Below are positions 33,321-45,120 of a stretch of DNA of 64,000 nucleotides, in pieces. Origin of the DNA: Hyaloperonospora brassicae (taxonomy: Eukaryota; Oomycota; Peronosporomycetes; Peronosporales; Peronosporaceae). The notes beneath the pieces were generated by a model that was not told the DNA's origin, made no database searches, and worked only from the letters and a program-made list of their open reading frames with translations. Numbering within the stretch: position 1 is the first letter of the stretch; every line of letters begins with the position of its first letter. The stretch is from positions 124,001-188,000 of the forward strand of contig CANTFL010000471.1 in NCBI GenBank assembly GCA_947650285.1, given 5' to 3'. A program made the position numbers and the translations under genes.

Positions 33321-35488
33321 GCTTCTGATTGCGTTCGCGTTGCTCGGCCGACAAGTAAATGGCGTGGGTTGCCTCCCACAGAGCCTGCCGGGTTTAATTT
33401 TCGTAGTCGCTATACAAGGTCGACAGCTCAGCGAACCAGCCAGTAGCGCAAAAAGATACGGGTGTAATTTGGCTTCGATAGTGATTTTATTGTTCTTGCT
33501 TGTACAGCGCCGACACTTGTGCATAATTGAATAAACGCGGAATCCACTCGGATTTGGGTGGCGCAGAGTTGGTTCGAGGAGCTATAAGAGTTGGGAATAT
33601 GAAACGCTTTGGCCGCGTTAAGTGCTTAAGCATGATGTCCACGTTTAACTCCGCCACGCAAGTCAAACTTATACGTCGTGCCGACTACGGGTGCACTTGG
33701 ACGTGGGACTGGGGTATCCGATTGCGGTAGCTGGGAAATAACTGATTGCGGAGTACGTGATTTGGGGCCAAAGAGACGTATTTCGCTGCCGGAAGCAGGT
33801 CATTCTCAGCCTACCGCGCGTCGCTGAGCAGGCTCAGTGATCCGTCGAATTCACTGGACGCTTTGCCAAATAAATCCACTTTTGATACCGGACGTAGCGC
33901 AGGCGGCGTAAGTCTACATGGGACTGGGAGCAATTCGGACTTAGGTCTGGGGGTGATCCGGACTTGAAATTGGGAAAATTCACGAGGACCGGAGCAGTGA
34001 TCGATCATGGACATGACGAGACGCTCTAGGGAAATCCACGGCACCGCGACGACGAGCGCGATCGATACGTAGCTGCCAGCGTGTCATCATCAGATGATTC
34101 TAAGGGATCAGACTCTAACCGATACATATTACTGGATGGAATCTTCTGCGTTTGCATATTTCCTGCCTGGGATTTTGATCTCTTTTTACCTGCGAAACTT
34201 TGGGTGGATCGCACCGGCCAGTGGATTGCCCTGAAGATACCTGGGACTTGTCAGGTTGCGCCTGTCTAGAGGATCGCGCCGACCTGGGAGAAGTTTTTTT
34301 AGATCCACAAGGTTGCGTTGGACGCACTGACCCAGTTGATCGCAGGGATCTACCGGTGGACTTATCCGATGGGATAGCATCTGACTCAATTCCCGAACGC
34401 GCCAGCTTTGCTACGCGGGGACGCTTGGTCAGGAGATCGGGTTCACCGGACCTGGATCGCTTTCCGGTTAATGGGGTAGCACAAGCAGCAAAGGTTTCCC
34501 ACAGAGGAGGTGGAGATCGCCAGAGCGCACCTGAAATAGGTGGACCCGGATCACGTCGCGATTACGGACTGCTAAATGATATTTCTGTTTCCAGTCAATT
34601 ATTTGATTTTGAAGGAGAATAATTTGGTATCTCGAATTGCCAGGTCCGATCTCAGCTTCCGCAGCTCATCTTCGACAAGCTGGTGTTTTTGGAAAGGGTC
34701 TTTGTACGCCTTGGACAAATATCCCAACGCCGGCGTGACCACCTTAAGCTTCTTGTTGGTCCGTTTTAATAGTTTATAATGCTTGGCTACCTTCTCCGTG
34801 GCGGTTTGGAGATCGTCGCCCAAGTTTTACTCTGCGGTAGCCAGGCGCGAGGTATACGGTTCCACTTTCTGCTGGGCTGGAGCCACTTCGCGCACTCGAT
34901 GAGACTTCTCACGCTCCATTGCTGCGTTGGCTTGCAAAATAGCGTTCTTCATCCTCCGGATCTCGTCATCGTGGCTCGAACGTCTTACCGATTCTTCTTG
35001 GAACGCATTCGTCTCCTGGATCAGCGATTGGTGATCGCACCAGAGCCTAGTAAAGCGCTGCTGGACGAAAGTCGCTAAGCACGGGACCAAGTCAATGTAC
35101 GATCACAGCTCCGCCTAGAAACGGTCGATCTGCAACTTCTGGTCACGATACGCTTCTTCCAAGGCACGTTTATCTGTCAGGCTAATACTTGAAGTTCCAG
35201 TTGGTTGTACAACGCCGCAATCTTCGTAAACACACTCTCCCGATCCGCCAAAGATGGAGCACTCACCCGTGTCGACGGCAATAACGTAAGCGATCCGTCA
35301 GAAGAGACCAATGGTGACGAGGGAGGAGGGATCGTTCGAACAGTTTCCGAGGTAGCGTTAGGAGTCGCGGGCGAATCGGACGGTGCAGACGAGAATGTAG
35401 CCATAACCGTTACGGAGTGCGTAGCCGATAGACATCGTGTGTCGATAGCCGATGGAGGGGACGATTTTGTAGAAGCGCGAAGGAACAA
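33318..35488 (-). pseudogene. G2 antisense reading frame region (coiled-coil protein, broken)
   Basis: Coding signal lies on the strand opposite to gag-pol. The first frame (35488-35177) starts at the LTR edge and is Ser/Thr/Pro-rich, ending in FTKIAALYNQLELQVLA. After a frameshift, the frame 35090-34599 (164 codons, one TAA at 34824-34826) is highly charged and heptad-like (IRRMKNAILQANAAMEREKS, then TEKVAKHYKLLKRTNKKLKV), indicating a coiled coil. Farther on are basic/Ser-rich fragments (34214-34026, KKRSKSQ). A Cys-rich end with CRRCTSKNN (33524-33318) follows. The order matches the antisense region of G1. The start lies about 10 bp inside or at the 3' LTR, so an LTR-borne reverse promoter is plausible. 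No family recognised. Confidence 0.55.
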
Positions 35489-35497
35489 TGACGGAAG

Positions 35498-36464
35498 TGT
35501 GGATCGCGTGACCTACCTAAAGCACAAAACCAGTTTGAGTGGTGGACGCATATGGAGATGGGCCGGTTGGGACGAGGAAAGTGACCAAACGACTGATTAT
35601 AGGGAAAAGACTGTCCACGTCGCGCAGGATTGATCCATATTCGATTCTGAAAGTAATGGGTGGTGTGGATCACATACCGCGATTCACTACACCGCGATCC
35701 ACTGTACTGCGATCCACTGTGGAGCGATCCGCTGTGGAGCGATCCACTGTGGAGCGATCCACTATGGAGCGATCCGCTGTGGATCGATCTACTACGGAGT
35801 ATATTCTGTGGACCACATGAGGTAAGAGATGACATAGACAGGCGGTGCACAACAGTCAACCTAGCGAATAGATCGGCATAGTCATAGGGTAGGATTTGGT
35901 TGGTTGACATTAAACAGAATTAAATTAGCAACGAAAGACACGCGTCGACTTCTCCCGGACAGGATCTCTGGTCTCCCGTTGAATAGAGAGCCACCCACGT
36001 ATCTGCAAACTTCGAGCTTGGATTGTTTGGCCATGCGGAACGTCCATTCTCACACACACCCCTCAACTGCGATAGGACGCAGTTAACCTTACGGTTCACA
36101 TTCTAGATCGCGAGACGGCTCAAGTGGTCAGAAGTCTCGCGTATCAAGCATCACACTTCGACGGAGGCGACTCTGGGAGAGGGCCAAAGTATAGACGCGA
36201 TCAGTTAAAGAATTTTCACTCGATCCGCACCTACGTTTGACCGGGTGAAGCATTTTCACCCGATCAACACCTATCCCTAAGACGGTCAAGTTCAGCTTCA
36301 GCTCAAGTCCACCAAGAAGAGCGCAACCCGCCCCACCGACGAATACACAAAGTGAGCAAGAAGACACAGAGCACGGAATCGAGGTAGTCCCTCCATTAGT
36401 CGGGCGTCCGGGCACCAGTGGAGAGTCGGGGTGAAAAGGAATTTGTGATCACTACTCCACCACA
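35498..36464 (+). repeat. G2 3' LTR
   Basis: It starts TGTGGATCGCG and ends CCACCACA. It differs from the 5' LTR by about two dozen substitutions plus one missing 15-bp minisatellite unit, which suggests a moderately recent insertion despite the heavy damage in gag-pol. Confidence 0.8.
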
Positions 36465-37234
36465 CCACGTCAAAATGATTAGTACATCGATTTCTAACAA
36501 CATTTTTGTCCCAAATTGTCCAAGAAATCATGAAATATTGGTTTAGTTACATTAAAAAAATATAGTGAAAGCTCACACACGCAGAATTATTGCCAAATAG
36601 GTCGATAAAATTGGCTTATACTTGAATATAAAGCTGTCTATGGATCAACTTATGTGATAAATATATTTAATTAAGAAAAGCTAATCACCGTCAATTACGT
36701 GGAGAATCACACCTGGGCTCAGCGGCTGATGCACCTCACAGCTCTCAGCTTTCTCACATAGAGCGGATTACGGCGCAAACAGATGAGTCCATGTCATAAG
36801 AGAATGTGAAGTCCTCGTCCAAAATATAGTAGGAAATGAAACGAAAGTATGCATACCGGATCGTAGGTATCGCAATAAAAATGATCGATTAGTAATAGTG
36901 ACCACCTGTGTACCTTTAAATAAGTTGCTCATCGAACTTTGACGGCTGGCATGTATCTACCTCTATCGCGACTTATAAACGCCTACGCGCGTCTAACAAC
37001 AAATTAATTATGCTATCTTTAATTGCTTGTCTATTATTTGCAATTACTTGTGTATGTTCCTTGCCTATCATATCCCTCCTTAACATTTAGTAAAGAAAAA
37101 TAAACAGTAATTACACATTCATTGCAGAAACATGCAGACTTGAAGGTAGATGTCGATGGGGTTCATAACAAGCCTGTATTGCCTGTGTAAGCTCAGCAAG
37201 AGAAAAATCTTTATGAAAATTGTGAAAGAAGTAG
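36465..37234. other. A+T-rich flank, no gene recognised
   Basis: Between the G2 3' LTR and the G1b 5' LTR lie 770 bp of A+T-rich sequence similar in character to 5219-15385. I see no recognisable coding content. Confidence 0.5.
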
Positions 37235-38152
37235 TGTTGTGTAGGATGTTTTGAACGTGGTATATCCAACTTTTGACTTGAATATAGGAGCGGCGAGACA
37301 GACAAGAGAAGCCGTAGCACATCGAAGTCGGCGAATCAAGGTTCGATCAAATCAGTCTCAACGAGATAGCAAGAAGGTGTATTATCCATACCACTAAATA
37401 TTTGTATATGACAACGGAGGATGAAGGAGACCCACTCGAGGGTCCTTTTCAACCAACAAGAGAATGAGAGATAATAATTACAGAGCAGAATTTTTCAATT
37501 CCAAGACACGTGTACATTTTCAAGTAAGTCTCTGCGTGGGCTGGATTATGCCTGCTGTCGAGACTCGAGAAGCATAGCTTGTAGAGGTCTCGAGAGAAAG
37601 CGCCAAGAGTTAAGTCCGTCCGGGGTGAGCATTACTCGCTTCCAACGAAAGATAAGTCTCGTCGCCCGGCGATCTTGTGAACCAGTAGATAGCACCGCTT
37701 TGAGGCTCGTCGTACGGTGAGCCAGCGAATCAATTGACGGTACCGATTTAAGTCTCGTCGCACGGTGAGCCAGTACTCAATTGACGGCACTTCACAACGA
37801 CTCGTCAAACTACTAGCAGGTGGGAATTTTATCAAAGGCACCGTAAGTCTTCCAGTCGGCCGTATTCTGCGCTCGGTGACCTGTAAAAGCGTGAGAACGC
37901 CGACGTCTACCAATTGGTACGAGTTCACAGAGCTAGAGGAACGGAAAACGCTGATCTCAGGCAGTATTCTGGAAAGGATAGCGAGTGGTTGGAGGTATTC
38001 AGATTAATCGAGATCCACAACTGAACCCGAAGAGACGAACCGCGAATGGAATTGAACCGACAACTAGCCCAACTACGCCGACTTGCTCGGCGATTGCTGT
38101 GTTGTTACGTTGCGACTCTATTGCCGCATATCGGTTAAGCTACTATACCACA
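37235..38152 (+). repeat. G1b 5' LTR
   Basis: It starts TGTTGTGTAGGA and ends ACCACA. Its U3 matches the 5' LTR of G1a and not its own 3' LTR. The short patch at 37911-37927 instead matches the 3' LTR of G1a. Confidence 0.82.
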
Positions 38153-38154
38153 AC

Positions 38155-38172
38155 TGGCGCCGCGACCCGGGA
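38155..38172 (+). other. G1b primer-binding site
   Basis: TGGCGCCGCGACCCGGGA starts two bases after the LTR end ACCACA and is identical to the G1a site. Confidence 0.78.
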
Positions 38173-38224
38173 ATTTAGGGTGTGTGATTGTTTTAGCAGT
38201 CACCAAATCCCGTAAAGGCACATC

Positions 38225-38695
38225 ATGGTCATCGAATCAAAAGACGGAAGCGGTACGACCCTGGCGACAGCCAAGGATACTCTGCGTGCTGAGTCGAGTT
38301 TGGCGACATCTATCGTCACCCATGCGGACGCGAGGGTGGATCGAGCCATTCATTTCGACGACTTCAAATCGAGTGACCAAGATAGTGAGGAGGATGGAAA
38401 CGCTGATGACAACGATGCTGATGTATTCAGCCATGAAGCGGAAGAACGTTTGCTGCATGTGGGCTACGTCAGCATCTTTCGCGGGGTTATAAGACGTCAG
38501 GCCGATGAGCGCGACAAAGAAGAAGACAGTGGTCAAGGTGTGAACCCTGGTGAGCGCTCCCCGCTAACCTCCAGGGCCACGACGATTGCCGAGACACCTC
38601 TGGAGAATAGGGGTCTGTGCCTACTCATCGAAGAAATGGAGACGAGCCACTGGATCCAACCATTTAGGCGAAAGTCAGCCTGCCAAGCAAAGTAG
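38225..38695 (+). pseudogene. G1b gag N-terminal remnant
   Basis: This 156-codon frame is nearly identical to the G1a copy, with one visible residue difference (VSIFRG for VIIFRG). It starts 53 bp after the primer-binding site and has an acidic centre, with no capsid or zinc knuckle. A short further gag-like stretch with SMSLEQLADSTVLLLRAMGY follows around 38730-38790 and then stops. Confidence 0.5.
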
Positions 38696-38950
38696 GCGTA
38701 TGTGAGCAATGAGATAATACAACTCCTCAACAGCATGTCTCTAGAACAGCTAGCCGACAGCACGGTGCTTCTTTTAAGGGCAATGGGGTATAATTGCGAA
38801 ATGATGCCCACGAATCTGGTGTTATAGGAATTTAAGGTTTGCTTGGTGGGCAGCGAGTTGGTGAGGTGGAAGCGTAAGCTGAAGATAGTGTTCGGGGCAC
38901 GACGACGAACGAGATCACTCATTCTGTTTAACCATTGAAATTAGGCGGAT

Positions 38951-39205
38951 ATGGTGCTCGTGGAAGAAAAGAGACATACACCATTCATCGAAGAAGAAAT
39001 CTTACCAGATGATAGTTGGGAGACAGATGAAGCGAGCGGTAAATACGAGGTAGAATCTATCGTGGATAATGCCTTACCACTCTCGACAAGCATCGGCAGG
39101 ACTCAACGTCGTATCCCGGTAAAGTGTAAAAGCTATGACACACCGACATGGAAGCCGTTATCTAATCTGTCGTGCGGTGGTTTGTTATACAATTACCTAC
39201 GGTAG
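38951..39205 (+). pseudogene. G1b chromodomain fragment
   Basis: This 84-codon frame is identical to 20102-20356: acidic linker DDSWETDE, YEVESIVD, then YDTPTWKPLSNLSCGG. It lies only about 800 bp after the 5' LTR, which shows that almost all of gag-pol has been deleted between the gag remnant and this point. Confidence 0.75.
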
Positions 39206-39441
39206 AATAAGGGAGAGAATCGGTTGATGATGGCGCGGGTAGCAGAATAGTGCTAGCCTACGCACCACTGTCACCAACAACCTTATCGATGTGATGACAA
39301 GCAGGCAGAGATGAGATAGAAAGCAACTGCGTCAATATTGCACAAAGTACATGAAAGAAAGGGACTGAGTTACTTAAATAAATTACCTAAAGGGGCGACT
39401 GGTCGAGTCGAGGTACTCGCGCGACGAAATAACCAAGGAAA

Positions 39442-42400
39442 TTAGATGTCAGTGACGGTCACCACAAACTCGTCGGGCCGCGAAGTAGAGTGCTGAGCGG
39501 CCGAGGAAGCAAAAACCTGCGTGCCACGACGATTCTCAGAAATAGGTGCAGTGGGGCTCACATCAGGAGTATCAAGTTCGTTTGGATCGACGTTCTCGAC
39601 AATACGAGACACCACATCGCTCTCGGTAACACCCGCCGGCACGAATACGGGGAAATCAGGATGGCGTGGCCTGAAGCAAGTGTTTTATGGATGACTTTCT
39701 GGCCGAGTCAACTACCAGACCCGCCAGGGCTTAGAAACATCCAACGCAGCGAGTTCAGCAAACCAGTCAGGACTTGAAGGCACCCATCGTGACTCACAAG
39801 CGGGTAATAAGGCACGTATGGATCAAACTAGAGCTCGGTATAGAGAGCAGGAGCCGTCCCGTCAGGCATCCGCGCGGAAACTGACTCGTTCAAGATAAGG
39901 TTAAGGAACATTACGGACACCCGGTGAAGGCCTCCACGACACTTTCGAGTGGTGGAGCATTCCGACCAAAGCACGAAAAGCATGCCCACGTCAACAGTCG
40001 ACCGGATGGAGCCCAAACCTGGGTTCATCCCCATCAAGACGCTCAACTCGACAAGCCAATGACTTCTTTTCCACAAGGCGACGTATACGTTCGACCGGGA
40101 ATCAACAGTCTCATCGCCTTCGACATCATGACCGAACCCCGATATCGCCCCAGACGTCACAGACAGCATCCAAATACTTCTCGTCCGAACATACCGTTTG
40201 GAAGACGAGATTCTAGCTTGAGCAATAAGAGGACGAGCCGCAGCCACAGAAGTAGGTGTGTTTGGGAAAAGACCGAGAGTCACCCTATCAGGGTTACCAC
40301 GGGTATAGCACGTCCATCATCGCTCGAAGAGCAGCTACCAAGACGGGAGTAGCCGAGATAACAGGCCGGCCACGGAGGTCCTCCATGCGGAGAGTCGGCC
40401 GATCGGCATTGAGGTAAGCCCTACATCGGGCCGAACCTGGATGATAAAACGCGGTGTCCAGACTCTGCCGCATTGCTGGCGTATGATGCGAGTCGCGCGC
40501 CACTGCCTGTACCGCAGGGATTGAAGAGTGCCGCACGGGGCACACACAGCGAGGGAGGCGGTGCCGATGCCACATACGCGGGGACGGAAGATACGACAGC
40601 GGCCTAAGGCGCTTCACTGGCCCCAGGAGTAGACAGGCTCGATCGACGAGTCTATGCCGTTCGAGGCGCATCCTGAGACGTAGCGCAGCGAGACACAGGC
40701 GAAAGTGGTTTCCGGGGAGTTTGGCGGGTGTAGCCGCGGTCGTGCGACTCGACTTGTGCTTCTTCGCCGGCTTCACTGGAGCCGCAGCAGTGTCGACCAA
40801 GCTCAGCGACGATGAGGTCACGGAGAAGGAGGAAGACGCGGAAGTCAACGGAAGATCCGAGGCAACCACATTCTGCGACACATAAACCGACTTCGGCGAT
40901 GTAGATGTGGCCACCGACGTCGATTCAGAAACCCGAGGATCAGCTCGTCGAGATCCAGTTGACACAGTGGGGTAATGAGCACGACCTAGACTTCGAAGAG
41001 CACGCGACCGCACGCCCACATGACTACCTAGAGAAATCGCTGGGAAAGGCAAGCGTCAGTTTTAGTACTTCGCCGAGCATGAGAGTCCGTTGCATTCGTC
41101 GAACAGGAAGATGTGACAGGCGACGAAAGGACGGAATAATATCGACGCCTACAGCCTGAGTCGATGGATCAACCACCGCCAGTGGAGCTGGGAAGACAAA
41201 GTTCTGGAGTAGTCGACAACGGCTAACCGGATGAAGAGACCGGACTCGACGAGCGGGACGACTGGACTGGTGTAACCGGATCCGACGGTGCACTCTATGT
41301 GCTCTCGGCCGGTATCTCGCCACGCAAAGAAAACGCAGGCGGCGCATACTGCAGACAAGAAAGTCGTGGGCCGGTCGACGGCGACGATGACGATAGCTCC
41401 AGCGGTCTTTCGATAGGAACATAGTATATCAGCGCAGAGCGGGCTTCGCTTGGCGAAACACCGCTCGATGACGACCCGATCGCGTGTGTCCGAAGGGATA
41501 ACACTCAAGAATTCGCCGTCTAGCCTAGTGAGATGACTTCGGGGAACCGCGTAGCGATAAGGCGACACGATCCAGAGTTCAAGTCAATCTCACGCGGATT
41601 GAAGCCTGGATCGTCGATTCCAGTGATAGCCGTAGTAGGGAGAGTGGGATTGAGCGGATATATATCGCGATGATGCCGAGGCCTGTTACGCAGGCCGACG
41701 ATCACGCGGCGCTGATCGTGGATGAGTCTCCAGTCAGCACGCAAGGCATGATCACCGCCATTACACATGGCCATGGTGGCGTCTTGCAACTGGCGGTAAT
41801 ATGCCGTCGCGACTCCGCAGGTAGCAGCTGGTTGGGCTAGAGACTCGGCGAGTCGACCAGTAAGACGAGAAATTTCGCGATCCCGCGCTTGGATTGCTAC
41901 ATGCAAGCTGTAGATGGTCCGCTCCGCCTATTCAAGTCGGTTCGCGCGCTGAGCGGCTTCCTTCTCGATAGTGAAGATAGACTTCTTCAGTGACTCAATG
42001 AATCCGGTTTTTCTAAACGCAGCCGCCTGCCAAGTAGCGGCCTCCACTTGGGTAGTCTTCAGCTGAACGCGCAAATCGACGGACTCGTCGATCGCGGCTT
42101 CCATTCGTCAACGATGCGCTGCGCCACTCCGCTCCGACTGCGCAAGAGCAACTCACAGCCAAACTACCGAGTCCATTTGGTCGAGGGGACCAACGGCATC
42201 CCCACTGGCGACGACGACCAAATCGATGAGTTGACATGGCTTGCCAGATGGATTGACGCGTCGACGCACCGAACAGTGGACGTGGCGTCTCCAATAGAGG
42301 GGCAACGATACGAGCCAAATATACTTCACGCTGATGAGTTTGGTGGTCCATACGTCTCAGCCTGAGACAGAGATCAGCAACAATAATTGATTTCTCAACG

Positions 42401-42615
42401 TCGATGTCCGAGACATCACCAAGGCAACTTATTGAAGGTGAAGATGCATGAGAACAAGGATCACAGGGCGGCGGCATCATTCCGGACGATTCAGACGGCG
42501 CAGAATCTTGATGACCAGGATGAAATCGTTGCAAACCCACCGCGGCGTTGAGACAATTAGGAAAACTCGACGAAGCAACGTCACCGAGCGATAAGTCGGT
42601 GGCGCCGGGAATCAA
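39442..42615 (-). pseudogene. G1b antisense reading frame region (broken)
   Basis: This is the mirror copy of 16692-19865 and shares its frameshifts and the TAG in the coiled-coil frame (here at 41928-41930). Segments are Ser/Pro-rich start (42615-42013), coiled coil (42104-41520), Ser/Pro/basic region (41504-40294) and final segment ending at 39442. It is transcribed, if at all, against the element, starting about 390 bp inside the 3' LTR. Confidence 0.55.
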
Positions 42616-43007
42616 TTAGAAGAGCTGTATGGTGACTCTCGGATTGACAGCATTGGAAGGCAAGTTTGTCTGGAACAGGGTGGAGCATGAGAACATCAAG
42701 GCTCACAAGGGATCAGGACGGATCTAGAAGCTTAGATAAAAGGATAACCGCACTAACTATAACGCAAGCAGCGGAATTGACTGGACTGGCCGACGTATTC
42801 GGACACTGAACCTGAGCGGTGTGTAAAACGCAGAAGTCAAGAACGTCAAACCCCGGCTAAGTAAGAGAGAGCAAGCACGACGATTCACTGCTTACCATAG
42901 GTCGGCAAAAGAGGGAAAGGCAAGCTCAATAAGGACGATTCGTGGAGGGATTAAGAAGTACTGGTCGAGACACTCGCCCGTTGGGTTCGTATCGCGACCG
43001 GAGGAGT

Positions 43008-43921
43008 TGTGGTGTAGGAAATTTTCGAACGTGGTATATCCTACTTTTGCTTGACTATAGTATTGTTGAAGCCGACAAGTGCAAAAAGAGCACATCGAAG
43101 CTGAAGAGTCAAGTATCGACGACATTTGGCTCGACGAGGTAATACTTGACAAGACTAGACGCAACGAGCCAATATTCTACGAACCAAGCCTCGACAAGTT
43201 AAACTTCGACGAGCCAAGACTTGATCAGAGAGCTAGATCGTAATTACAGAACAGAATTTTTCCAATTCCAAGACACGTGTACATTTTCAAGTAAGTCTCT
43301 GCGTGGGCTGGATTATGCCTGATGTCGAGACTCGAGGAGCATAGCTTGTAGAGGTCTCGAGAGAAAGCGCCAAGAGTTAAGTCCGTCCGGGGTGAGCATT
43401 ACTCGCTTCCAACGAAAGATAAGTCTCGTCGCCCGGCGATCTTGTGAACCAGTAGATAGCACCGCTTTGAGGCTCGTCGTACGGTGAGCCAGCGAATCAA
43501 TTGACGGTACCGATTTAAGTCTCGTCGCACGGTGAGCCAGTACTCAATTGACGGCACTTCACAACGACTCGTCAAACTACTAGCAGGTGGGAATTTTATC
43601 AAAGACACCGTAAGTCTTCCAGTCGGCCGTATTCTGTGCTCGGTGACCTGTAAAAGCGTGAGAACGCCGACGTCTACCCATTAGTACGCGACCACAGAGC
43701 TAGAGGAACGGAAAACGCTGATCTCAGGCAGTATTCTGGAAAGGATAGCGAGTGGTTGGAGGTATTCAGATTAATCGAGATCCACAACTGAACCCGAAGA
43801 GAAGAACCGCGAATGGAATTGAACCGAAGGACTAGCCCAACTGCGCCGACTCGCTCGGCGATTGCTGTGCTGTTCCGTTGCCACTCTATTGCCGCGTATC
43901 TGACGAACTACGATAATAAAC
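43008..43921 (+). repeat. G1b 3' LTR
   Basis: It starts TGTGGTGTAGGA. Its end is diverged (CTACGATAATAAA where CTACTATACCACA is expected). Its U3 carries degenerate repeats around CGACGAG(C/G)CAA that are absent from the 5' LTR U3. The patch at 43677-43694 matches the 5' LTR of G1a. Confidence 0.78.
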
Positions 43922-44351
43922 TAATCACACATCGTTAGATGGTTGGACAGTATGTGGGATCAGTATCATTGAAGAATAACACCTCAAGTCATTTCTTGGG
44001 TGTAGGTTTGTCTGGACGGTATGATAATCCCAATGGTCATGTCAATATAGGAAAACTTTTTTTTACTTATTTCTCTCTTGAGTTATTCTCAGCAGTATAC
44101 GCTCCTGTATGAGGACAAAGACTTCGCACTGTATTTGAGGTATCTCGAGGAGTACACGTCACCAGATATTGGAGCTCCCCAACGAGCTCCCAATATGATG
44201 GGCTAGCGTCATAAATTCTGGTGATACCCGTCTTATTCGTCATTATCTTTACGCTTTGCTGCTGTAATATTCGTTCCGGCTTGTCTTTCTCCATTTGAAA
44301 TTTCTTTAACATGCAATCAATGTATGGTGTCAGGGACAAACACGTCATCAC
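43922..44351 (-). pseudogene. Copia RT C-terminus and RNase H start
   Basis: The frame 44351-44067 reads LTPYIDCMLKKFQMEKDKPE and SYWELVGELQYLVTCTPRDT, the conserved Copia connection between RT and RNase H (usually ending NAVRTLCRHMGAYT). Beyond a stop and frameshift, ND-TDPTYCPT resembles the DAD-A-CP-RRS motif of Copia RNase H and runs to the G1b boundary at 43922. The matching downstream half begins at 22072 on the other strand. Confidence 0.7.
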
Positions 44352-45120
44352 CCCAAACTCTTACTTCACCTCCGTATAAAGAAGGTAAGTTACGCGTCCA
44401 AACCCTTTAAAAAAATAATGCACGTGTGGTGGAGTGAAAATCAAAATTTCGTGATGATCTTTCGAAACACTCATTGTGCTGAACTGTCGACTTTCGGTAG
44501 GGCGGTAGCCTGATGCCGCGTATAGACCTTAAATCACCTTGTGTATTCGTCGGCTCGCTGTTTGCACTCTTCGGTAGACTCGGACGAAGACTGTGATGTG
44601 AAAGCCTTGGCAGAGGTAGACCTTGGGTTCCAAGGGGATATGCTTCACTCGGTTGGCAAGTAGTTGGCCAGTCGATCGACTCATTCAACAGTGGGCTTAT
44701 AACCAAATCCTTCAGGTAATTTGCCGATCGTCACCTTTTGAAATTATCACGGGATTTCTAACCTCCTGGTCTTTAACGTACTCACTAACCGCTAGTTTGG
44801 GAGTTCGCTTCCGATAGCGGGTCTTGGAGGGTTGCTTCTCGACGAACCCACAGGCCAAACACTGCATGGGCTCTAGTCGCACTTGGTCTAACCACACAAT
44901 TGTATTCGACGGAAGTGGTGGACAAAACAGTATCCCTTCCCCAGAACAGGTGGTCAGACTAAACAAATTTTTCCTATAAGTACAACACCGGCGTGCCACG
45001 TTGATCTCAAATTGAGTAGAATTAGATATAGCCCTATCCTTAAACTTCTTCTATCTATCCTTTCCGGGTGCTCTGAATCTTTATGTGACTGGTCAGGAGT
45101 AGCCGGATTCCGAAGACAGG
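44352..45120. other. Unidentified sequence inside the Copia RT
   Basis: In an intact Copia pol only about 40 codons separate the YVDD region from the connection block. Here about 1.1 kb lies between them, including this stretch and the adjoining minisatellite. Several minus-strand frames of 60-95 codons are present (44407-44706, 44712-44999) without recognisable domains. It is probably a secondary insertion. Confidence 0.45.

Larger units (their letters stand above)
23937..36464 (+). mobile_element. G2: large degenerate chromodomain Gypsy element
   Basis: The LTRs (about 23967-24947 and 35498-36464) share about 97-98% identity. Internal order on the plus strand is primer-binding site, gag with zinc knuckle, protease, reverse transcriptase, RNase H, integrase and chromodomain, followed by a region coding on the opposite strand up to the 3' LTR. 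All domains are identifiable, yet each has stops or frameshifts. Similarity between the LTR copies begins at about 23940 and 35471, about 27 bp before the TGTGG start I prefer, so the exact LTR start is uncertain. I found no convincing target duplication. Confidence 0.9.
37235..43921 (+). mobile_element. G1b: inverted second copy of the non-autonomous chromodomain Gypsy
   Basis: G1b mirrors G1a: for every paired feature the coordinates add to 59307, so there is no net insertion or deletion over 6.6 kb. Orientation is plus: 5' LTR (37235-38152), primer-binding site (38155), gag remnant, chromodomain, antisense region, short purine tract GGAGGAG (43000-43006), 3' LTR (43008-43921). The left edge abuts A+T-rich sequence. 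The right edge abuts the 5' part of a Copia element on the minus strand. Confidence 0.88.

Noticed and set aside
24145..36464. C-to-T directed repeat mutation (RIP) as the cause of the many stops
   Set aside because: RIP is a fungal process not established in oomycetes, and the defects include many frameshifts and non-transition changes. A dinucleotide analysis would be needed to revive the idea.
15386..43921. A giant inverted-repeat DNA transposon with G1 copies as terminal inverted repeats
   Set aside because: Each arm is itself a complete LTR element with primer-binding site and purine tract, and the interior is another retrotransposon with its own LTRs. No transposase is visible.
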